Source of the DNA: Ornithodoros turicata
Taxonomy: Eukaryota > Arthropoda > Arachnida > Ixodida > Argasidae
Direction: 5' to 3'
DNA length: 64,000 nt
Assembly (NCBI RefSeq): GCF_037126465.1
Contig: NC_088201.1
Location: 5,895,001 to 5,959,000, forward strand
The position numbers and the translations under genes are program-made. Below, piece by piece: positions 20,291-31,326 of this stretch. The notes beneath the pieces are model-generated. The model was not told the DNA's origin. It was given only the letters and a program-made list of their open reading frames with translations, and did not search any database. Numbering within the stretch: the first letter of the stretch is position 1; the number at the start of each line of letters is the position of its first letter.

Positions 20291-20440
20291 AAAAAGGGAA
20301 AATGTACACCATTACGATCCTCAATGATAGATCTATGTTGCATATCATCGAACTGAACCAACAGACTGAAGGTGTATACAGGTCGACAGCCGTTAACGAA
20401 GCTGGAGAGAAGAGCACAGAATGTACTGTTACGATAGGAG
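20291..20440 (+). CDS. Titin-like exon: C-terminal half of Ig domain 9 (cassette 2)
   Basis: Acceptor TTTCTGTTTCAG ends at 20290 and donor GTAAGG starts at 20441; phase 1 to phase 1. It encodes TITILNDRSMLHIIELNQQ, then EGVYRSTAVNEAGEKSTEC, matching the second half of exon 10798-11097. The F-strand Cys is replaced by Ser (YRSTA where cassette 1 has YVCKA). Confidence 0.92.
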
Positions 20441-21882
20441 GTAAGGTCATCCATCCATCCTCAGAATTAGCTGTTGTTGTATCAGCTTTTCGACAACTTT
20501 TGCAATGTGCAAAATCTGAGAAGCACTGTAGTCGATTGAAGCTGAGCATATGGCCATCGCTGGTATCTATCTGGTGTTGAATGCTCCAGGTGGGGCATTA
20601 TTGCCCCGCCTTGAGATCTAGCTGGAGATCTAGCTGGAGATCTGCTTACTGTTTCAAAAGTCCCTAGACCTACTGATAACATAAAGTAGCTTTCGGATAA
20701 GTAGGCCTCCGGGTAGTCCATGTACAGCTTCTTGGTGTAACCAGCCTCACGAGTTTCTAGCTCCGATTCAAAATTGAACGTGAAGAATCTCGCGAGCCTT
20801 GCGGTGGTGACTCTTGAGCGCAGTCACCTACCAATTTTGAACTGGTCGATCGCGCAGCTGGTGTGGCATTTGTAATATGCTCCAAGGCTACAGACATCAT
20901 GTATGCTTGGACAACATCCTATATGTATGCGCCGCACGAAATGCCACGTCAGCAGGTATTATAAGTTTGGTACACCGCTTATCATAAATTTTACTGTGGT
21001 ACTCTTTCTAACATTTCGATTTTATTTCACCTCCGGCATGAAACTTCACAACTGATGAGAAATTATGAGGCAGTTAAAACCAGGCATTTTGCAGAATCTG
21101 CTAAAGTCCTCGTACTTCTCACCCAGCAAGCTCGTGACGTGTTTATATTTAAAAGTCTGGCTACACCACTATAGTGTTATTATGAATAAATAATATTGAA
21201 AATTTTATGCTTAATATTGAAAGCTTTTTTTCAAAACATAGCCGTTGTTTATCCTGCAAATGGCGGCATACACGACACAAGTAGAATAGAGTTCACATAC
21301 ACGACAAATTGTCACTAGGGGATAGTTTTTGCTATGGCGCTGAACACCGTTTGCCGTGGCCTGCATGATACCAACGCACTTCTTCGTTCATAGTTTAGTA
21401 GTTATTGTTGGTGGGTATGTTTATACACATATATAGAGTGCTTTTTATTATTTACATTGTATATCCTTTAAAAAAGCTACGGGAGTACTTTTTAAATGCC
21501 ATTTACGCTATGTCATTTTAAATGCTACGAGATGCCATTTTCTCAGTCGGATTACGCGGCCAGACTCACATCCTGTGGGAAAGCGCATGTAACTACTGGA
21601 CGACTAATTACCTAAAATTCATTAATCAACTTTCTAATGAGATGTTTTCGGGAAAATGCGATACAGCAGAATTGGAGGCAATCATTATTTCAATCCACCC
21701 TCTTCCTCAAGACTCATGAAACGAGCACGTACTTTGAGATATAGATCGCCAAATTTTGATATGCAAATGAGCCGAAAGCAGAACTACGCACTTCTCGAGC
21801 GCAGAAACGACACGGCCTTGGGCTTATCTGTGCCGCAAAGCGCTCTATCTAGCCATCAGATAAGCGTTTATTTTGTGCGCCG

Positions 21883-22124
21883 TACACTCTTAAAAATGAA
21901 CTTCACCACATAGCACGCTCCTAGCCAACCATCATCCCGAATGACAACGTTCTCTCCCTTGATTTGATGAAAACGGGAGGAGGAGCCTATTTTGTGCCGT
22001 GCATAATGGGCACAAAATAGGCTCTTCCTCCCGTTTTCAGCAAATCAGGGGCGAGAACGTTGTCATTCGGGATGATGGTTGGCTAGGAGCGTGCTATGTG
22101 GTGAAGTTCATTTCTAAGAGTGTA
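21883..22124. mobile_element. Complete foldback MITE
   Basis: The two arms (each about 115 bp) are near-perfect inverted copies over almost the whole 242 bp. The termini are TACACTCTTA and TAAGAGTGTA, and the inner arms include AGGAGCCTATTTTGTG/CACAAAATAGGCTCTT. A one-arm fragment of the same element lies at 7148-7225. TA at both ends would suit a Tc1/mariner-type mover, but the target duplication is not proven. Confidence 0.8.
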
Positions 22125-22240
22125 GTTGTAGCTGTACGCCGTCCGCATATAGGGAGGCTCGGCGCGCCGGCTGCAGCACGCGAACGGCATAGCACATCGA
22201 GCGACTAAGCGGCCCAACGCGCATTGCTGCACGAAGACAA

Positions 22241-22399
22241 CATCCCAAGCAGCACAATGCACTAAAAGTCGGGTGCAATAGGGGTGGACGGTATGTGTCT
22301 TACCAATTTTCTTTATTTTAATGAGTATGTTCAAGGGCTTCCACCTACCCATCCCCCCTATTGCACCCGACTTTCAGTACATTGTGCTGCTTGGGATGA
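22241..22399. repeat. Foldback element, about 46-bp arms
   Basis: The left arm 22241-22286 (CATCCCAAGCAGCACAATGC, then GTCGGGTGCAATAGGGG) and right arm 22353-22399 are inverted copies with two or three differences, separated by about 66 bases. Confidence 0.8.
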
Positions 22400-22524
22400 C
22401 CCAACAGTGAGGGAACGCAAAGCGGCTGCGATGAGACGAAGCCAAGAAGATTCGAAAGTTAGGGAACGTGAAGCCGAGGCCAGAGACGAAGGTGGGAAAG
22501 TGAATAGGTACGCGAGCACAAAGC

Positions 22525-22785
22525 CGTGGCCATGAGGTGTAAACTGTCCGCAGACGTGTGTACTTGAAACCAATGCGCGCCCGTCTCGAAGTTTGCACTA
22601 GCCAACGCGGAGTTTGCGGAGAAGGTTCTGAATAACGAGTTTGGACATGTTTGTGACGTTTGCGATAGGCTGTGGTTTGGGTGGTTTCGGACCGACGTGG
22701 CGCCCGCATGCACGCAACACAGTGAACTTGCGCGTGTACGATATGGCTATCGCTGTCACTTCATCGCGCATGGATGCGAAAATGC
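22525..22785 (+). repeat. Dispersed repeat, copy 2
   Basis: Same orientation and block order as 16700-16935 (see that entry), with an extra segment near 22598-22612 (a second AGTTTGC). It ends just before the acceptor of the 22829 exon. Confidence 0.7.
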
Positions 22786-22828
22786 GTGATTTTTTTTTTG
22801 CACAGTAATGTAAACACACTGAATGCAG

Positions 22829-25800
22829 CTATCCTCCCCTCAGAACGGCTACCTCAGTACCAGCCACCAGAGCCAGAGAAAGAACGCGTCACTACAAAGG
22901 AATCAACGGTCTTCTTGCGAACCCCTCGTGAAACGCAGGAACTTAGTGTGGAACATAAGGACACCAAGAAAGAAACCATCCAACAGGAGGTAACGGAATT
23001 CACCGAACTCATAACAAGACGCGTTAAACGTGTACCGGAACCAGTACAAAAGGAGAAATCTCCCGAAGTACCGGAATTCGTGACGAAAATGCTTAAGCCA
23101 ATACCGAGAGAGGCCAAGGTAGTTGAAGCTCCAGTTCAAGAACGTGAAACAGAATACATCGAAATCAAAGAAGCAGAAAAAGTGTCCGTAGAAGACATCA
23201 GTATCGTCCGAGTGCGTGAACCAGTACCGAAAGAAAAGTCCCCCGATGTACCAGAATTTGTGACCAAAGTTCTTAAACCAACACCTAGACGTCCCAAAGT
23301 AGTTGAAGCACAACTTGAAGTACGGGAGACGGAAGAAATAATTGAAGTCGAGGAACCTGAAGGTGTTTCTGTGGAAGACACTAGCTTTATTCAAATACGT
23401 CGGAGAGAGAAGTCTCCTGAGGAAGTACCAGAGTTTGTTACAAAGGTTCTCAAGCCAACGCCTAGGCAACCAAAGGTTGTTGAGACGCCATTCGAAGTGC
23501 GTGAAACAGAAGAGATCGTCAAAGAGCCAGAGAAGGTGTCCGTGGAGGATACAAGTTCTATTCAAGTACGTCGAAAGGAGAAGTCTCCCGAAAAGGTGCC
23601 AGAATTTGTTACCAAGGCGCTCAAGCCAACACCTAGGCAGCCCAAGGTAGTCGAGAAACCTCTTGAAGTACGTAAACCAGAAGAGGTCGTTGGAGTCAAA
23701 GAACCAGAAAAGGTGTCTGTGGAGGACACTACTTTTATCCAAGTACGTCGAAAGGAGAAGTCTCCCGAAAAGGTGCCAGAATTTGTTACAAAGGCGCTCA
23801 AGCCAACACCTAGGCAGCCCACGGTAGTCGAGAAGTCGCTTGAAGTACGTGAACCAGAAGAGGTCGTTAGAGCCAAAGAGCCAGAAAAGGTTTCTGTGGA
23901 AGACACTAGTTTTATCCAAGTACGTCGAAAGGAGAAGTCTCCCGAAAAGGTGCCAGAATTTGTTACAAAGGCGCTCAAGCCAACTCCTAGGCAGCCCATG
24001 GTAGTCGAGAAGCCGCTTGAAGTACGTGAACAAGAAGAGGTCGTTAGAGCCAAAGAGCCAGAAAAGGTTTCTGTGGAGGACACTAGTTTTATCCAAGTAC
24101 GTCGAAAGGAGAAGTCTCCCGAAAAGGTGCCAGAATTTGTTACCAAGGCGCTCAAGCCAACACCTAGGCAGCCCAAGGTAGTCGAGAAACCTCTTGAAGT
24201 ACGTAAACCAGAAGAGGTCGTTGGAGTCAAAGAGCCAGAAAAGGTGTCTGTGGAGGACACTAGTTTTATCCAAGTACGTCGAAAGGAGAAGTCTCCCGAA
24301 AAGGTGCCAGAATTTGTTACAAAGGCGCTGAAACCAACACCTAGACAGCCGAAGGTAGCTGAGGTACCAATAGGAGTACGTGAAATAATACAGCAAGAAA
24401 AAGTTACCATAGAGGATATCAGTGTTGTGGAAGTGAAAAGGGGGTCTTTAACTGTTGCGACAGAAAAGGTGTCTGAACTGGAGAAGGCACCAGAAAAAGA
24501 AAAAGTGCCCGAATTCATCAAAAAGGTGCTCAAGCCGACTCCTGGGGTCACAAAACGCGCAGAAACAAGCGAGGAAGTTCGCCCGATAGAAGTTGCTGAA
24601 GCAATACCAAAGGTACATGAAGAATCTGTTTCAATGTTGCTCACACGAAGGGCAAAACCCAAAGCACACGAAGAAGTAAAGAAAGTGGAGGAGGAGGCCG
24701 CGAAAGCCCCTGAAGTCATGGAAACGTTTTCCGCAGTCGAGACCCTCACACGCAGAGTGAAGAAGCTAGAGGAGAAGGTGCCGGAGAAAGTAACAGTGGA
24801 GGAGATAACGCTTATCAAGAAGAAAGAGAAGCCCAGAGAAGTAACTGTTGTATCAGAAGAAACGCCTCAAATTGCCGAGGTTGCTACCCGTCAGGTAACA
24901 GAGGTGGTAACGGAAGCACTCAAACGCGAACAACAGATTACAGAGGTCAGTTACGAGACAATTCAAATGCAAGAAGAAAAACAAACTATTGAGCTGAAGC
25001 CAGCTCCAAAGGTAAGGAAGCCTAAAAGGAAGCCCGAGGAAGAGAAGCCACAGCTTTCCGAAGTGAAAGACATACCCGTTTGCGTAGAAGCTGTTGCACG
25101 ACCGGAAGAAAAGCCAGAGCCAGCGCCCACAAAGAAAGTAAGTGTAGAACAGGTCACCATCATCAAAAAAGAGAAACCTCGTGACATTACTGTCGAGGCT
25201 GCTGAGATTCCTCGAATTGAAGAGGTTACCTCTCGCCAGATCACAGAAGTCACGGCAGAAGCTCGTGAGCTTCCTCATGAAGTGACAGAGGTGCGCTATG
25301 AAACTGAAGAAGTAGTGCAAGAGGTAGAAACCACTCAGCTTAAGCCTAAGAAGGTGAAGAAGCCAAAGAAAGAAGAGCCTCGTGAAGAAAAGCCCGAGGT
25401 TGCAGAGGAGGTGGAGAAGCCTATTGAAGTGGAGACCCTTGCACGACCAGAAGAAAAACCAGAACCCATACCAAAAGAAGTCACAGTAGAAGAGGTAGTA
25501 GTCTTCAAGAAAGAGGAACCAAGAGAGATAACTGTCCAGGCAGAAGAAATTCCACAAATCGAAGAAGTGACCACTCGCGAAGTCACCGAGGTAATCACGG
25601 AAACTAAAGAGCGACCAGAGGAGGTTGTCGAAGTCCGCTATGAAACTGAAGAAGTAGTCCAAGAGGTAGAAACCATCCAGCTTAAGCCAAAGAAGCCCAA
25701 GAAGCCAAAGAAAGAAAAGCCTCATGAAGAAAAGCCTGAGGTTGCAGAGGAAGTGGAGAAGCCCATCGAAGTGAAGACCCTTGCCCGACCAGAAGAGAAA

Positions 25801-28521
25801 CCACAAGCCACACCAGCAGAAGAGGTCACCGTAGAAGAGGTAGTAGTCTTCAAGAAGGAGGAACCTAGAGAGATAACTGTCCAGGCAGAAGAGATCCCTC
25901 AAATCGAAGAAGTGACCACTCGCCAAGTCACCGAGGTCATCACCGAAACTAAAGAGCGCCCAGAGGAGGTTGTCGAAGTCAGCTTTGAAACTGAAGAAGT
26001 AGTGCAAGAGGTAGAAACCATCCAGCTTAAGCCCAAGAAGCCGAAGAAGCCAAAGAAAGAAAAGCCTCGTGAAGAAAAGCCTGAGGTTGCAGCGGAAGTG
26101 GAGAAGCCCATCGAAGTAGAGACCCTTGCCAGACCAGAAGAGAAGCCACAACCCACACCAGAAGAAGAGGTCACCGTAGAAGAGGTAGTAGTGTTCAAGA
26201 AAGAGGAACCTCGAGAGATAACTGTCCAGGCAGAAGAAATTCCTCAAATCGAAGAAGTGACCACTCGCGAAGTCACCGAGGTCATTACGGAGACTAAAGA
26301 GCGCCCAGAGGAGGTTGTTGAAGTCCGCTATGAAACTGAAGAAGTAGTGCAAGAGGTAGAAACCATCCAGCTTAAGCCCAAGAAGCCGAAGAAGCCAAAG
26401 AAAGAAAAGCCTCGTGAAGAAAAGCCTGAGGTTGCAGAGGAAGTGGAGAAGCCCATCGAAGTGGAGACCCTTGCCCGGCCAGAAGAGAAACCACAACCCA
26501 CACCAGAGGAAAAGGTCACCGTAGAAGAGGTAGTAGTCTTCAAGAAAGAGGAACCTCGAGAGATAACTGTCCAGGCAGAAGAAATTCCTCAAATCGAAGA
26601 AGTGACCACTCGCCAAGTCACCGAGGTCACCACCGAAACTAAAGAGCGCCCAGAGGAGGTTGTCGAAGTCCGTTTTGAAACTGAAGAAGTAGTGCAAGAG
26701 GTAGAAACCATCCAGCTTAAGCCCAAGAAGCCGAAGAAGCCAAAGAAAGAAAAGCCTCGTGAAGAAAAGCCTGAGGTTGCAGAGGAAGTGGAGAAGCCCA
26801 TCGAAGTAGAGACCCTTGCCAGACCAGAAGAGAAGCCACAACCCACACCAGAAGAAGAGGTCACCGTAGAAGAGGTAGTAGTGTTCAAGAAAGAGGAACC
26901 TCGAGAGATAACTGTCCAGGCAGAAGAAATTCCTCAAATCGAAGAAGTGACCACCCGCGAAGTCACCGAGGTCATTACGGAGACTAAAGAGCGCCCAGAG
27001 GAGGTTGTCGAAGTCCGCTATGAAACTGAAGAAGTAGTGCAAGAGGTAGAAACCATCCAGCTTAAGCCCAAGAAGCCGAAGAAGCCAAAGAAAGAAAAGC
27101 CTCGTGAAGAAAAGCCTGAGGTTGCAGAGGAAGTGGAGAAGCCCATCGAAGTAGAGACCCTTGCCAGACCAGAAGAGAAGCCACAACCCACACCAGAAGA
27201 AGAGGTCACCGTAGAAGAGGTAGTAGTGTTCAAGAAAGAGGAACCTCGAGAGATAACTGTCCAGGCAGAAGAAATTCCTCAAATCGAAGAAGTGACCACC
27301 CGCGAGGTCACCGAGGTCATTACGGAGACTAAAGAGCGCCCAGAGGAGGTTGTCGAAGTCCGCTATGAAACTGAAGAAGTAGTGCAAGAGGTAGAAACCA
27401 TCCAGCTTAAGCCAAAGAAGCCGAAGAAGCCAAAGAAAGAAAAGCTTCGTGAAGAAAAGCCTGAGGTTGCAGAGGAAGTGGAGAAGCCCATCGAAGTAGA
27501 GACCCTTGCCAGACCAGAAGAGAAGCCACAACCCACACCAGAAGAAGAGGTCACCGTAGAAGAGGTAGTAGTGTTCAAGAAAGAGGAACCTCGAGAGATA
27601 ACTGTCCAGGCAGAAGAAATTCCTCAAATCGAAGAAGTGACCACCCGCGAAGTCACCGAGGTCATTACGGAGACTAAAGAGCGCCCAGAGGAGGTTGTCG
27701 AAGTCCGCTATGAAACTGAAGAAGTAGTGCAAGAGGTAGAGACCATCCAGCTTAAGCCCAAGAAGCCGAAGAAGCCAAAGAAAGAAAAGCCTCGTGAAGA
27801 AAAGCCTGAGGTTGCAGAGGAAGTGGAGAAGCCCATCGAAGTGGAGACCCTTGCCCGGCCAGAAGAGAAACCACAACCCACACCAGAAGAAGAGGTCACC
27901 GTAGAAGAGGTAGTAGTCTTCAAGAAAGAGGAACCTCGAGAGATAACTGTCCAGGCAGAAGAAACTCCTCAAATCGAAGAAGTGACCACTCGCAAAGTCA
28001 CCGAGGTGATTGTGGAAACTAAAGAGCGCCCGGAGGAGGTTGCCGAAGTCCGCTATGAAACTGAAGAAGTAGTGCAAGAGGTAGAAACCATCGAGCTTAA
28101 GCCCAAGAAGCCGAAGAAGCCCAAGAAAGAAAAGCCTCGTGAAGAAAAGCCCGAGGTTACGATGGTCGAAGAAAAGCTCACTGAAGTGGAGTCCATCGGT
28201 CGACGAGAAGAGCCAACGCCAGAAGAAAAGGTTACCGTGGAGGAACTGGTAGTCCTCAAAAAGAAAGAACCAAGGGAGCTCACTGTCCAGGCCAAAGAAA
28301 TTCCTCAAGTCGAAAAAGTCACTACTCAAGAAATGACAGAAGTCACCTTAGAGGCCATAGAACACCCACAGGAGGTTACGGAAGTGCGCTATGAGACTCA
28401 TGAAGTGTTCGAGGAAGCAGAAACAATTCAGTTGAAACCGAAAAAGCCGAAAAAGGTGGTAAAACTGCAAGAGGAAGTCGAAGCTACACTGATGACGCGC
28501 GTCTTACAGCCCTCTGTCGAG
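22829..28521 (+). CDS. Titin-like spring exon 1: PEVK-like arrays of 59- and 115-residue repeats
   Basis: One open exon of 5,693 bp encoding about 1,898 residues; phase 1 to phase 0, donor GTAAAG at 28522. Two acceptors fit the same frame, ending at 22828 (GAATGCAG) or 22843 (CCTCCCCTCAG); they differ by five codons. The start carries the linker motif QYQPPEPEKE. Then come nine copies of a 59-residue unit built on EKSPEKVPEFVTKALKPTP, a transition zone (24540-24780), and eleven copies of a 115-residue unit built on VEEVVVFKKEEPREITVQ and QLKPKKPKKPKKEK. Alternating acidic (Glu) and basic (Lys) blocks with regular Pro and Val are typical of PEVK elastic segments. No Ig fold, transmembrane or catalytic motif is seen. 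Predicted role: extensible I-band spring in striated muscle. Confidence 0.93.
23037..24540 (+). repeat. Coding tandem array, 177-bp (59-residue) unit, 8 good copies plus 1 degenerate
   Basis: The motif VPEFVTK(A/V/M)LKP recurs with exact 177-bp steps in the middle; for example the codons for RRKEKSPEK restart at 23571, 23748, 23925, 24102 and 24279. The first two copies and the last (VPEFIKKVLKPTPG) are diverged. Each unit holds a basic half (EKSPEKVPEFVTKALKPTPR) and an acidic half (VKEPEKVSVEDTSFIQV). Confidence 0.93.
24780..28490 (+). repeat. Coding tandem array, 345-bp (115-residue) unit, 8 near-identical plus 3 diverged copies
   Basis: PREITVQAEEIPQIEEVTTR recurs every 345 bp from about 25521 to 27935. 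Diverged copies sit on both sides (near 24836, 25175 and 28270). Each unit has an acidic half rich in Glu/Val and a lysine cluster (LKPKKPKKPKKEKPREEK). Copies 26160-27880 are almost identical at the DNA level. Confidence 0.93.
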
Positions 28522-28591
28522 GTAAAGATTTTCTTTAGAACGGTTTGCATGAGGCTTGTGTGCTTAAAACATGTGATCTCTTGTACTGAAG

Positions 28592-28685
28592 GTGTTAGAA
28601 GTGACACCTGACGACAGATTGGGCACACTAGAAGCTGCCTATATGCCCGCTGAACAAGTAGCGCAGGAAGTGGAAACAGTGCTTG
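28592..28685 (+). CDS. Titin-like exon: short acidic linker after spring exon 1
   Basis: Acceptor TTGTACTGAAG ends at 28591 and donor GTAAGT starts at 28686; phase 0 to phase 1. The preceding intron is 70 bp. It encodes VLEVTPDDRLGTLEAAYMPA then EQVAQEVETVL. No repeat unit or fold is recognised. Confidence 0.8.
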
Positions 28686-29718
28686 GTAAGTCATTTCACC
28701 TTGGTATGCTTGTTGGTTTCTGTCAGCGCGCCCTGACTTATGCCTATTTACGTGCAATTGCCATTTCTGTAGATGCACCCTTCCTCTGCACAGTGGTGTT
28801 CTAAAAACCCTTGTCGTTTATTCTATATACCCATGTTACTTTGTCAATCGAAGCACAATGCAACACCTTTATTTTTCATAACCGAAGCTCAAACGTGTTG
28901 AATGTCTTAGTAAATGTGGTTAAATGGTTTTAACTGGTTTATTGAAGTATTTTCGATTTAGTCCTGATGGGGCCAAGTAGGCCCCAGTTACCGTACCAGC
29001 AGAATGTGCAGGGGTAAACCTGCGAAGTATACCAGATTTTTTTAAGTCTGACTTCATTTTTACTCACGGGAGTGTAAACAGATGTACTGCTTTCTACAAG
29101 ATGGTTTTGTACCTTTCCAACACACTACTCCATAACTGTACATGGTGCTACATTACGTCATGCGGTATTCTGTTGGTATCATGACGCTCCCACAGCGTTT
29201 CTGATATTGTACTGTTGCCATAAGTTGTCCGTGCTTTAGTGGAATCTCGGTTGGGAACCTTCACACAGGTAAGCCATTGTGCTGGGCTGATGAAATGCGC
29301 TTGTGCTGATATCTGCTGCTTCTGCTGTGGCTTACTCATATGGCGAGTCATAAAATTTAACCTCACTGCGCTCTAACAAAGACATGTAGCTTCATAGCAG
29401 TCGCTTAAAAGACAACTGAGCTGACCATCGTGCTACATGCTGAGGGAATGCACGTTGCTTACTGCATCTTTGCTTGCATATATCTACATATTTGCCACAT
29501 TGTAATTTAAATGCTTCGTATGCATAACTTGATTGCCCACTACAAGCTGGTTGTTTTCTCGCTGGGTGCCATTAAACTTGGTCTCCTAACATTAGTGAAT
29601 TTGCTAGAGCTAGAAGTATCGCAGCTACCTGTCCCGCTCGTACGTATGTCCGCACCGTGTAAGAATAAACGATTTTTTTTACAGTACGTTTGTTCCGATT
29701 GAAAGCCCTGTGACGTCA

Positions 29719-29930
29719 TCCTCGGTAGCTCAGTCCGTAACGTGTTGACGCGCGTCAAAATCGCGGTTTCGATCCCGGCTGAGGAAGGTAGCAATGCGGG
29801 GAAGGTAAACATTGTTTTTTTTTCAGCGCCGTGTGTCGGATATTTCCCGCGCACGTTACGTCAGGTGGTCGAAATTATACGTGGCCGTACCTTGCGGAAC
29901 GCGCAGCTGTGAAAGTTTGCCGAAGTCATG
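29719..29930 (+). mobile_element. tRNA-derived SINE, tick (Ruka-like) type
   Basis: 29719-29785 folds loosely like a tRNA: end segments TCCTCGG and CTGAGGA pair, with box A GGTAGCTCAGTCCGTAA and box B GGTTTCGATCCCGGC. The body follows with GCGCACGTTACGTCAGGTGG and TCGAAATTAT, resembling the conserved body of tick SINEs as I recall it. The stems are too degraded for a working tRNA. Confidence 0.65.
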
Positions 29931-30563
29931 GTATATGTGTCCCTTAACAGGGTCCCGTTCACAAGATCTGTTTCGCGACATAGGTTCGCGACATTCTTGA
30001 GGACCAAAATCGCAAAGGCGTTCTTTGTCGACAGGCTTAATCGAAAACTGCTCTTATACTCATTCCTTTCGTGCTCGTTGCCGTAGTTTATCCCACAGAC
30101 GGTATCGTTAAATCCAGAAAAGAGAGGGCAGTTGCTGGTATTAATAAATACCCCGCGGAGTTTGAGATTCGCCCGACCACTCTTTTCTTGCTAGACTTAC
30201 ATCTTCCTACGTTATGTATCTGTGTGGTACAACCGATGCGCGCCAGCCCGTATAGCACAATTTCGCAGGGCAGAAGCTGACCACAATTCCTCAGCGTAGC
30301 TTGAATTTCCTACAAACAGTAGCTCTTATTCCTGGTGCAGTAGAACTTGCATCTCTCACAATAATGCACTAACTTTGGCTTTGCTCGCCTGCCAACAGAG
30401 GGCTTCTGGATGGACGAATCAATTCGCGGAGCGGCGGTTCCAGCCTTACTCCTGGTGGCTGATGGGCAAAAAGGTCAGAATATGGCTGCTAGTGCATGTG
30501 TAGTCTTTTTGATGCATACCAGGTTTGGTGAATGGAGAAGTATAGCTTCGAAAGTGTCACCGC

Positions 30564-30586
30564 AAAAAAAAAAAAAAAAAAAAAAA
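30564..30586 (+). repeat. Poly-A tract (23 A)
   Basis: A homopolymer A run a few bases before the TTAA-ended element at 30595. Confidence 0.9.
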
Positions 30587-30594
30587 GCTGTTGC

Positions 30595-30979
30595 TTAAAG
30601 GAGCAGTGAAATGACATTAAAGAGTAGCTCGAAACCTAGCTGAATTCAACAAGCAGACTATCAGGAGCGGCTACCCAAAATAATTTCGCTCATCACTGCA
30701 CAGTTCAATTTGCAAAAACGGCCTGAAAAATCGGCAGGCAGCCTTCCCAGTGAAAATTCGTCCGCTACTGCCACTGCGCACGGCCATGCCTGCTACGTCA
30801 CGGATTGACGTGGACCTCACTCGTTCTCATACGGGATCCTGGAAGGAGGGGAAGCGGTTCTGGAGGGTGTGTGTAGATTATCTCGCGCGTTCGATCGTTG
30901 CTTTTCCGCCAGAACTCATATTATCTGACGTGTTACCAGCCAAAAGTACTTATAGAGGGGTCTTGCGCTGCTCCTTTAA
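30595..30979. mobile_element. TTAA-ended MITE, 385 bp
   Basis: The left end TTAAAGGAGCAGTG and right end (GCGCTGCTCCTTTAA) are inverted copies with one or two mismatches, with TTAA at both termini. The ends resemble TTAAAGGGAC at 7921-8646, pointing to one family moved by a piggyBac-like transposase. No internal transposase. Confidence 0.7.
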
Positions 30980-31326
30980 GCCTATCAAGCTACTGCCTGA
31001 ATATTTTTTTTACGAACGGAAGCACGAGTGAACCTCTCATAGAAGGCATGGCATGTATCATGCACACCATCACAATGCGGAATGAACGGGCTAGTTACTG
31101 GCATCTTGATTTGCCTGCCGCTTTGTTAGCAGTTGCATATATGAGCAGCCGCGTTTTCAGATTGCTAAAACTCAGCACGGCAAGTTTGTTTGAATTGCTT
31201 TAAAAAGACAGTCCCTCCTATCCGGAAACGAAGGTAAGGTCGTTGTAAGTAATTCTAGTCCGTGTGTATTTCTCGCATCTCTCAGAAAGGTGTGAAAACA
31301 TAAAGTGTGATGTCCGATTTCACCAG

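Larger units (their letters stand above)
20441..22828 (+). other. Intron before the first spring exon, with foldback elements
   Basis: Phase-1 intron, 2.4 kb. It contains a short tandem GAGATCTAGCTG (20613-20645), a complete foldback MITE (21883-22124), a second foldback (22241-22399) and the second copy of a dispersed repeat (22525-22785). No coding candidate. Confidence 0.75.

Noticed and set aside
29719..29785. Functional tRNA gene
   Set aside because: Box A and box B are present, but the D stem does not pair and no proper anticodon stem-loop of standard size forms. A SINE body follows directly.
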